Below are positions 14,469 through 20,493 of a stretch of 20,493 nt of DNA, one piece after another. The DNA comes from Pseudomonadota bacterium (GTDB lineage Bacteria; Pseudomonadota; Alphaproteobacteria; Rhizobiales; Kaistiaceae), in contig JAEZEN010000068.1 in assembly GCA_023433185.1 (NCBI GenBank), forward strand, positions 1 through 20,493, written 5' to 3'. The notes under the pieces are model-generated. The model had not been told where the DNA came from. It saw only the letters and a program-made list of their open reading frames with translations, and did not search any database. How positions within the stretch are numbered: position 1 is the first letter of the stretch; every line of letters starts with the position of its first letter. The translations under genes were made by a program, and so were the position numbers.

Positions 14469-17422
14469 GCGTTGTCTATCTTGCCGATGATGCGCTCGAA
14501 GCTCGCGCGGACCGCCGCCTGGGTCTCGCGGAGATGGACGTCAAGGGTGGCGAAGTCCGGCAGTTCCCCGGCGCGGGCAAGCAGATCGAGGAGGCCGCCG
14601 GGTGCTTCGTCCGGGTCGAAGGTGCCGGCGACGCAGAGCCGCAGCACCTGCGTCAGCGCCTGGTACAGGCGGAGCGCCGGCAGGAGAATCTCGGCCTCGC
14701 GCGGCGGCAGGAGCCGCGCACCGGCGGCGTTGGCGAGCACGGTCTCGGTCTCGGGCGACAGGATGCCCGGATGCTCCGCGCCGTGGACCAGTTCGAGATA
14801 CTGGGCGATGAACTCGATGTCGACGAGGCCGCCCGGCGCCTGCTTGAGGTCCCAGGCGCCCCCGCTCTCCTTCTCGGCGGCGATCAGGGCGCGCATCTCG
14901 CGGACGTCGGACTTCACCTTCCGCGCATCGCGCTTCGCCGACAGCGCCTTGCCGATCACCCAGTCGATCCTGGCGATGATGCGCTTGTCGCCGGCGAGCG
15001 GCCGCGCCCGGGTCAGCGCCATGTGCTCCCACGTCCAGGCCTCCTTTTCCTGGTAGGCGGCGAAGGCGTCGATGTGGGTGGCGAGCGGGCCCGACTTGCC
15101 GGAGGGCCGCAGGCGGAAGTCGACCTCGTAGAGCGTGCCTTCCGCCGTCGGCGCCGAGAGCGCCCCGAGCAGCCGCTGGGTCAGGCGGGTGAAGTAGGTG
15201 GCGCCGGGCAGAGAGCGCTCCCCGTCCGAGGCCGCCACCCGCTCGTCGAAGTCGTAGAGGAAGATGAGGTCGAGATCGGATGCCGCGGTCATCTCGCGGC
15301 CGCCGAGCTTGCCCATCGCCAGGACGGCCACCTCGCCGCCACGGATCGTGCCGTGGGCACGCGCGAACTCGCGCTGCACCGCGCCGAGCAGGCCCTCGAC
15401 CACGACCTCGGCCAGCGCCGCATAGGCGGCCCCGGCGGCGCGCGCGCCGATCGTGCCGGCGAGCACGCGGACGCCGATCAGGAAGGCCTGCTCCTGCCCG
15501 AAGATGCGCGCGCGGTCGAGCACGTCCTCGTAGCCCACGGCCTCCGATAGCGTCTGCGCTAGCCGCGCGGCGATGATCTTCCGTTCAGGCACGCGGCCGA
15601 AGAACGCCGGCTCGATCACCGCGTCGAGCACATGGGGGCGATGCGACACCGTCTCGGCGAGGCGCGGCGCCGTCGCCATCATCATCGCGAGCAGGCCGAG
15701 GAGGCCCGGATTCGAACTGAGCAGCGAGAAGAGTTGGACGCCCGCCGGCAGCCGGGCGAGGAACCGATCGAACGCGGCGAACGCGGCATCGGCGTTCTTC
15801 GTCGTGGCCAGCGCCTCGATGAGCGCCGGCACGAACTCGGTCAGCCGCTCCCGCGCCGCCGCCGAACGCATGGCCGGGTAGCGCCCGAAGTGCCAGCCGC
15901 GGACCGTCGCCGTCACCTTCTCCGGCTGGCGGTAGCCGAGCTTCGAGAGGGTGTAGAGGGTTTCCGGGTCGTCGGAATCCCCGGTGAAGACCAGGCTGCC
16001 GAGGGTCGAGGTGAGCGACGGTGCCGTCTCGAACAGCTCGGCATAGCGATCCCGGACGGTGCCGAGCGTCCGCGTCAGATCGGCGGCGAAGGAGTCCCGA
16101 TCATCGTAGCCGGCCATGGCGGCGATCGTCGCCAGGCCCTCGTCGTCCTCGGGCAGCGTGTGGGTCTGCTCGTCCGCGATCATCTGCAGGCAGTGCTCGA
16201 TCCGGCGCAGCGTCGCGTAGCCGGCGGTGAGGTCGTCGCGCGCCTCGGGATCGATCCAGCCGCCGGCGGCGAGCGCGGCGAGGGTGTCGAGGGTGCGGCG
16301 GCCGCGGAGCTCGGGGTTTCGACCGCCGGCGATCAGCTGCTGCGTCTGCACGAAGAACTCGATCTCGCGGATGCCGCCGCGCCCGAGCTTGACGTTGTGG
16401 CCGGCGACCGCGACCTCGTCATGGCCGCGGTGGTCGTGGATCTGGCGCTTGATCGAGTGGATGTCGCTGATCGCGGCGAAATCGAGATATTTCCGCCAGA
16501 TGTAGGGGACGAGTTCCTGGAGGAAGGCGGCCCCGGCGGGGATGTCGCCGGCGATCGGCCGCGCCTTGATCATCGCCGCGCGTTCCCAGTTCTGGCCGAG
16601 GCTTTCGTAGTACTGGAGTGCCGCGTCCGTCGAGATGGCGATATTGGTCGCGCCGGGATCGGGCCGGAGCCGGAGGTCGGTGCGGAAGACGTACCCGTCC
16701 TCGGTGTGTTCGTTGAGGATCTGGACGAGCTTCTTGGTGAAGCGGACGAAGAGGACCGAGGGCTCCTTGCCTTCGGCGACGCGTACCGTCGCAAGGTCGT
16801 AGAGGACGATGAGATCGATGTCGCTCGAGTAGTTCAGTTCGCCCGCGCCCAGCTTGCCCATGCCGAGGATGATCCAGCCCGAGTCCCTGACCGGGTCGCC
16901 CTCGTCGGCGAGCGAGACGAGCCCGGCCGCAGCGGCCTCCGCAAGGACGAAGCGGGCCGCCGCACCGACCGCCGCATCGGCGAAGGCGGTCAGCGCATCG
17001 GTGACGTCGATTACGTCCCAGATGCCGCCGAGATCGGCGAGCGCGACGAGCAGCGCCGTCTCCTGCCGGCCGCGCCGCAGCCGCCGCATGAGCTCGGACT
17101 GGTCGTCGGCCCGCCACGCATCGGCCGCCGCATCGACGATCCGCTTGAGGCTCGCCTTCGGGTCGTCACGGAGAAGGTCAGCCAGGCCCGCCGGATCGCC
17201 GAGGGCGACGCCGCGCAGGAACGGCGAATACGCCAGGAGCGAGCCGAGAAACGTCCAGACCTTCTTCGCCGAGGCCGGCGGCAGGCCCTTCGCGCCCGCA
17301 TCCCTGGCAGCCGCCCGCAGCTCGTCCGCGTGCATCGACCAGGCCTCCGCCGGTCGGATGCTTGGCGCCAGTTGCGCGAGAAGACCGTCGCGGGCCTTCG
17401 CCTTCCTCGGTTGACGACCCAA
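14465..17422 (-). CDS. glnE: Bifunctional glutamine synthetase adenylyltransferase/deadenylase
   Basis: A 985-residue protein of the normal GlnE size. It adds AMP to glutamine synthetase when nitrogen is ample and removes it when nitrogen is scarce, under PII protein control, in the cytoplasm. Two nucleotidyltransferase domains are visible: GMGKLGAGELNYSSDIDLI near residue 190 (deadenylylation half) and AMGKLGGREMTAASDLDLI near 702 (adenylylation half). Both have intact acidic pairs. Helical regulatory segments lie between and after them. The start is a TTG at 17422 with a strong GAAGGGAGGGG ribosome binding site (rc of 17427-17437); the first ATG is about 30 codons in. It lies downstream of a two-component pair, and the accessory toxin-like cassette follows 61 bases after its stop. 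Confidence 0.95.
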   Translation of the reverse strand: MGRQPRKAKARDGLLAQLAPSIRPAEAWSMHADELRAAARDAGAKGLPPASAKKVWTFLGSLLAYSPFLRGVALGDPAGLADLLRDDPKASLKRIVDAAADAWRADDQSELMRRLRRGRQETALLVALADLGGIWDVIDVTDALTAFADAAVGAAARFVLAEAAAAGLVSLADEGDPVRDSGWIILGMGKLGAGELNYSSDIDLIVLYDLATVRVAEGKEPSVLFVRFTKKLVQILNEHTEDGYVFRTDLRLRPDPGATNIAISTDAALQYYESLGQNWERAAMIKARPIAGDIPAGAAFLQELVPYIWRKYLDFAAISDIHSIKRQIHDHRGHDEVAVAGHNVKLGRGGIREIEFFVQTQQLIAGGRNPELRGRRTLDTLAALAAGGWIDPEARDDLTAGYATLRRIEHCLQMIADEQTHTLPEDDEGLATIAAMAGYDDRDSFAADLTRTLGTVRDRYAELFETAPSLTSTLGSLVFTGDSDDPETLYTLSKLGYRQPEKVTATVRGWHFGRYPAMRSAAARERLTEFVPALIEALATTKNADAAFAAFDRFLARLPAGVQLFSLLSSNPGLLGLLAMMMATAPRLAETVSHRPHVLDAVIEPAFFGRVPERKIIAARLAQTLSEAVGYEDVLDRARIFGQEQAFLIGVRVLAGTIGARAAGAAYAALAEVVVEGLLGAVQREFARAHGTIRGGEVAVLAMGKLGGREMTAASDLDLIFLYDFDERVAASDGERSLPGATYFTRLTQRLLGALSAPTAEGTLYEVDFRLRPSGKSGPLATHIDAFAAYQEKEAWTWEHMALTRARPLAGDKRIIARIDWVIGKALSAKRDARKVKSDVREMRALIAAEKESGGAWDLKQAPGGLVDIEFIAQYLELVHGAEHPGILSPETETVLANAAGARLLPPREAEILLPALRLYQALTQVLRLCVAGTFDPDEAPGGLLDLLARAGELPDFATLDVHLRETQAAVRASFERIIGKIDNA

Positions 17423-17450
17423 GGCGCCCCTCCCTTCAGGACGCCTTGGG
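17418..17450 (-). promoter_or_regulatory. Hairpin enclosing the glnE ribosome binding site and TTG start
   Basis: A perfect 9-base inverted repeat (17442-17450 CGCCTTGGG and 17418-17426 CCCAAGGCG on the plus strand) surrounds a 15-base loop. In the glnE mRNA the loop holds the ribosome binding site and the TTG start codon lies in the 3' arm. Such a structure could limit translation initiation. Function is inferred. Confidence 0.45.
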
Positions 17451-17514
17451 CAGCCGGCGTCCTTCCTGCTCGTTGGTGGCGTGCCGCTATCTCACCCCTG
17501 ACGGGTCCGCTGAA

Positions 17515-17543
17515 CGGATAGCGCAGGGAACGGGTGTCATCAA
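17515..17543 (-). promoter_or_regulatory. Possible glnE promoter
   Basis: In the 147-base gap between the histidine kinase stop and glnE, the minus strand reads TTGATG (rc of 17538-17543), a 17-base spacer, then TATCCG (rc of 17515-17520). The -35 is fair and the -10 weak. It would give a leader of nearly 90 bases that contains the hairpin at the glnE start. Confidence 0.3.
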
Positions 17544-17569
17544 ATCGCACCGCAGGCCTTATCCGACCG

Positions 17570-18964
17570 TCACGGCTGGCGGATCGGCAGCCGGAGGGTG
17601 ACGACGAGGCCGGGCTGGTTGTCGGAGAGCTCGATGATGCCGTTGTGGAAGGCGACGACCGCGTTGACGAGGCTGAGGCCGAGGCCGCTGCCGGCCGAGG
17701 AGCGGCTCTTTTCGAGCCGCACGAAGCGCTGGAGTACGCGCTGCCGGTCGGCCTCGGGCACGCCGACGCCGTTGTCGGCGACCCGCAGCACGAGATCGTC
17801 GCCGTCGCGCGCGCTCGAAAGCACGATCCGAAGCGGCCGGCCCGCGCCGGCCGGCAGCGCATGCTTGATCGCATTGTCGACGAGGTTGGCGAGCGCCTGG
17901 CCGAGCAGTTCGCGGCTCGCCATCAGAGACACCGGCTCGGGTGTCACGGCCGCGAGCTCGACGCCCTGCTCCTCGGCCACCGGCTCGTAGAGTTCGACCA
18001 CGTCGCGGACGATGCCGCCGGCCTCGACCTCGGTCATGGCGCCATCCGGCGGCCCGGTCTCGACCCGGGCGATCATCAGGAGTGCGTTGAACGTGTGGAT
18101 CAGTCGGTCCGATTCCTCGATGGTCGTCAGCAGCGCGGCGCGGTAGGCCTCGTCGCTCGGCGGCCCGGCAAGGGCTGCCTCGACGCGGTTGCGGAGCCGC
18201 GTCAGCGGGGTCTTGAGGTCGTGGGCGATGTTGTCGGAAACGTCGCGCAGCTGGTGCAGGAGGTGCTCGATCCGCTCGAGCATGGCATTGAGGCTCTCGG
18301 CGAGACGATCGAACTCATCGCCCGTGCCGGTCACCTCGAGGCGCCGGGAGAGATCGCCGGCCATGATCCCCTGGCTCGTCACCGCAACCGATTCGATGCG
18401 CTTGAGGACGCGGCGGCTGACGAAGAACCAGCTGACCAGCGCCAATCCGATGAGCAGAGCGACCGCCCAGACCAGCGCACGGCCGATGATCGCGCGGAAC
18501 TCCTCGCGCTCGGCGATGTCGCGGCCGACGAGCATCCAGAAGCCGCCCGGCAGCCGCAGGATCTGGACCATCGCCAGGTGACGGGGGCCCTCGCCGAGGT
18601 TGCGCTCGTAAGGCACCACGATCATGCCCATGCCGGAGCGTTCGAAGAGGTCCGCCGGCACCTGGCTGATGTTGCCGGTGAGGATCCGGCCGTTGACGTC
18701 GGTAATCAGGTAGAGGCTTGCGCCCGGCAGGTTGCTGCGCTTCTCGATGGTCTGGAAGATCGCGGCGAGCCCGCCGTTCCGTCCCTGTTCGGCCAGTCCC
18801 CGGATCTCGGTCTCGATCGTCTCGCGCAGCTGCGATTCGAGAAGCGCATCGGTGCTCCACGAGAGATACAGCACGAAGGCGACGGCGAAGATCGAGAAGA
18901 CCGCGAAGTAGATGACCGAGAGCTTGAAGGCGGTCGTGCGGACGATCTTACCGAGCGCTGTCAC
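17570..18964 (-). CDS. Membrane sensor histidine kinase of an OmpR-type pair
   Basis: A 464-residue inner-membrane sensor kinase. Transmembrane helices lie at about 13-35 and 161-183, with a periplasmic sensor loop between them. A HAMP domain spans about 183-236. The dimerisation box DNIAHDLKTPLTRLRN carries phosphoacceptor H248, and the ATPase domain shows VDNAIKH (N364), DNGVGVP (D397) and GSGLGLSL (426-432). The start is GTG at 18964, inside the last codons of the response regulator gene (17-base overlap), so the two are cotranscribed and translationally coupled. The partner is the adjacent response regulator. The stimulus is unknown; proximity to degP suggests envelope-related sensing, which is inference. 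Confidence 0.9.
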   Translation of the reverse strand: MTALGKIVRTTAFKLSVIYFAVFSIFAVAFVLYLSWSTDALLESQLRETIETEIRGLAEQGRNGGLAAIFQTIEKRSNLPGASLYLITDVNGRILTGNISQVPADLFERSGMGMIVVPYERNLGEGPRHLAMVQILRLPGGFWMLVGRDIAEREEFRAIIGRALVWAVALLIGLALVSWFFVSRRVLKRIESVAVTSQGIMAGDLSRRLEVTGTGDEFDRLAESLNAMLERIEHLLHQLRDVSDNIAHDLKTPLTRLRNRVEAALAGPPSDEAYRAALLTTIEESDRLIHTFNALLMIARVETGPPDGAMTEVEAGGIVRDVVELYEPVAEEQGVELAAVTPEPVSLMASRELLGQALANLVDNAIKHALPAGAGRPLRIVLSSARDGDDLVLRVADNGVGVPEADRQRVLQRFVRLEKSRSSAGSGLGLSLVNAVVAFHNGIIELSDNQPGLVVTLRLPIRQP

Positions 18965-19628
18965 GGATCATGTATCCGGCGCCGCGCACCGTGTGGAGCA
19001 GCGGTTCTCCGAAGCCCTTGTCGATCTTGCCCCGGAGCCGCGAGATGTGGACGTCGATGACATTGGTCTGCGGATCGAAGTGATAGTCCCAGACATTTTC
19101 GAGCAGCATGGTCCGGGTGACCACCTGTCCCGCATGCTTCATCAGGTATTCGAGGAGCCGGAACTCGCGCGGCTGGAGGGGAATCGCCTGGCCGGCACGC
19201 GAACAGGTATGCGAGAGCCGGTCGAGTTCGAGATCGCCGACCCGGTAGACGGTCTCCGCCGACCCCGGGCGCTGGCGCCGGCCGAGCGCCTCGACCCGGG
19301 CGAGCAGTTCGCTGAACGCATAGGGCTTGGCGAGGTAGTCGTCGCCGCCGGCGCGGAGGCCGGTCACCCGGTCGTCGACCTGGCCGAGGGCCGAGAGGAC
19401 GAGGACGGGCGTGTGGTCGCCGCCCCTCCGCAGTTCCTCGATCACCGAGAGTCCGTCACGCTTGGGCAGCATGCGGTCGGCGACGATGACATCATATCCG
19501 CCCTCGGCCGCCATCGCCGCGCCGCTCTCGCCGTCGGCACCGTGGTCCGTGACGTGCCCGGCCTCGCGAAGCGCCTTGCCGAGATAGGCGGCGGTGTCGT
19601 TGTCGTCCTCGATGATCAGGATGCGCAT
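18948..19628 (-). CDS. OmpR/PhoB-family response regulator
   Basis: A 226-residue response regulator starting at ATG 19628 (MRILIIEDD). A frame extended by 12 codons to 19664 exists, but the shorter start matches the family; neither has a strong ribosome binding site. The receiver domain has acidic residues D8/D9, phosphoacceptor D51 in VIVADRMLP, S79 and K101 in YLAKPYAF. The C-terminal winged-helix DNA-binding domain shows LQPREFRLLEYLMKH, a recognition-helix region TNVIDVHISRLRGKID, and HTVRGAGYMI. It overlaps the downstream histidine kinase gene by 17 bases. Target genes are not evident; degP just upstream is a plausible member of the same regulon. Confidence 0.92.
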   Translation of the reverse strand: MRILIIEDDNDTAAYLGKALREAGHVTDHGADGESGAAMAAEGGYDVIVADRMLPKRDGLSVIEELRRGGDHTPVLVLSALGQVDDRVTGLRAGGDDYLAKPYAFSELLARVEALGRRQRPGSAETVYRVGDLELDRLSHTCSRAGQAIPLQPREFRLLEYLMKHAGQVVTRTMLLENVWDYHFDPQTNVIDVHISRLRGKIDKGFGEPLLHTVRGAGYMIRDSAR

Positions 19629-19683
19629 CTGCGTCGTGCCACGGGTATCCGATAGGTGCAGCATTGCCAGAACGCCGTGTCGG

Positions 19684-19720
19684 AATAAAGAGCGGCAGGC
19701 CGGGGGTCCCGGCCTGCCGC
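19684..19720 (-). terminator. Intrinsic terminator after degP
   Basis: A perfect 13-base inverted repeat (19692-19704 with 19708-19720, 3-base loop) is followed on the minus strand by TCTTTATT. This GC-rich hairpin with a T-rich tail is a rho-independent terminator for degP. It separates degP from the two-component genes, which should therefore have their own promoter in 19629-19690. Confidence 0.75.
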
Positions 19721-19779
19721 CACAGGAAACGGAAGCGTATCGGGGCGACGATCGAGCGCTTCCGCTCCGGTTTCGGGGA

Positions 19780-20493
19780 TCAGGCCCGGGCGAAGGACAG
19801 CGCGATGAAGCGCGTCTGCTCGCCGGTCTTGACCCGGAGGAGCACGGCCTTCATGCCGCCCTCCTTTGCGTTCTCCACGATCTTCTCGACATCCGACGGC
19901 GAGGCGACCGCATCGTTGCCGATCGACAGGATGACATCGCCGGGCTGGAGGCCGCGCTCCGCGGCCTGGCCGTTCGGATCGACATCGGTGACCATCACGC
20001 CGGCGTTTCCATCGGCCGGGGCCACGGCAAGGCCGAAGTCCTCCAGAGCCGAGGGGGCCACCGTCTCGGGCTGGTCGAGCGCGGCAATCTGCTCCTCGCC
20101 GGGCAGGGTGCCGAGCGTGACGTCGACATCCTGCTTCGCGCCGTCCCGCCAGAGCGTGACCTTCACGGTCGTCCCGGGCGCCATGCCGGCGATGGTCGAG
20201 GAGAGCTGGCGCGGGCTGTCCATGTCCTTACCGTCGACGGCGAGGATGGTATCGCCCGACTTGAGCCCGGCAGCGGCCGCGGGGCTGTCGACGGTCGCCT
20301 CGGCAACCAGCGCGCCCTTCGCGGCATCGAGGTTCAGGCTCTCGGCGATCTCGGGGGTCACGCCCTGGATCTGGATGCCCAGCCAGCCGCGCACGACCTG
20401 GCCGTCATCCCGGAGCTCGCCGATGATCCGCTCCGCCGACGAGGCCGGGATGGCGAAGGCGATGCCGACATTGCCGCCCGAGGGCGAGAAGAT
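19780..20493 (-). CDS. degP: DegP/HtrA periplasmic serine protease, C-terminal part
   Basis: The last 237 residues of a DegP/HtrA-family protease whose N-terminal part lies beyond the right window edge. The fragment begins just after the protease active-site region, with FSPSGGNVGIAFAIPASSAE, the conserved end of the trypsin-like domain. Two PDZ domains follow: the first around GWLGIQIQGVTPE to about 50 residues past GLKSGDTILAVDG, the second around GVMVTDVDP and GLQPGDVILSIGN to the C-terminus. In DegP these domains bind unfolded substrates and drive oligomer assembly in the periplasm. The catalytic Ser, His and Asp are outside the window. An intrinsic terminator follows the stop codon. Confidence 0.9.
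   Translation of the reverse strand: MFSPSGGNVGIAFAIPASSAERIIGELRDDGQVVRGWLGIQIQGVTPEIAESLNLDAAKGALVAEATVDSPAAAAGLKSGDTILAVDGKDMDSPRQLSSTIAGMAPGTTVKVTLWRDGAKQDVDVTLGTLPGEEQIAALDQPETVAPSALEDFGLAVAPADGNAGVMVTDVDPNGQAAERGLQPGDVILSIGNDAVASPSDVEKIVENAKEGGMKAVLLRVKTGEQTRFIALSFARA

Noticed and set aside
15632..17521. Long plus-strand frame opposite glnE
   Set aside because: Shadow of glnE, which has both nucleotidyltransferase domains intact on the other strand.
1..20493. CRISPR arrays, tRNA or rRNA genes, insertion sequences
   Set aside because: I saw no regularly spaced repeats, no cloverleaf-forming or ribosomal sequence and no transposase-like frame anywhere in the window.

Overview
The window is GC-rich DNA that looks like a Hyphomicrobiales (Rhizobiales) type alphaproteobacterial chromosome. 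The grounds are family resemblance of the core genes, the neighbourhood of pepN, a PleC-like kinase, glnE, a two-component pair and degP (a grouping I know from rhizobia), and a cluster of GANTC (CcrM-type) sites plus a CtrA-type half-site in front of the PleC-like kinase. No database search was possible.

Layout. Positions 1-4065 (minus strand) form a xylose catabolic unit: LacI-family regulator, xylulokinase (xylB), xylose isomerase (xylA), then a sugar isomerase/epimerase cut off by the window edge. A perfect match to the general LacI-family operator pattern lies upstream of the regulator. Positions 4354-6987 (plus) are aminopeptidase N (pepN). Positions 7023-8633 (minus) hold one AT-richer gene that fuses an N-terminal HNH nuclease domain to a DndB-like DGQHR domain; it looks acquired and may be a stand-alone defence or DNA-modification-linked nuclease. 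Positions 8914-11286 (plus) encode a membrane-bound two-PAS histidine kinase of the PleC/DivJ group. Positions 11291-14403 (minus) hold a small secreted protein and an accessory cassette: a frameshifted PD-(D/E)XK-like toxin-type gene followed by two tandem paralogous genes, joined by 4-base ATGA overlaps. The second paralog has lost its stop codon by a one-base deletion and reads into the secreted-protein gene. Positions 14465-17422 (minus) are glnE, then an OmpR/EnvZ-type two-component pair (17570-19628) and the C-terminal part of a DegP/HtrA protease (19780 to the edge), all minus strand.

How it fits together. Core genes cover sugar use, peptide turnover, nitrogen control (GlnE), cell-cycle or envelope signalling (PleC-like kinase, two-component pair) and periplasmic protein quality control (DegP). 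Two accessory insertions interrupt this core, one between pepN and the kinase and one between the kinase and glnE. The two most interesting systems are the HNH-DGQHR single-gene candidate and the decaying nuclease/immunity-like cassette, whose tandem array shows traces of gene conversion and of a lost third copy.
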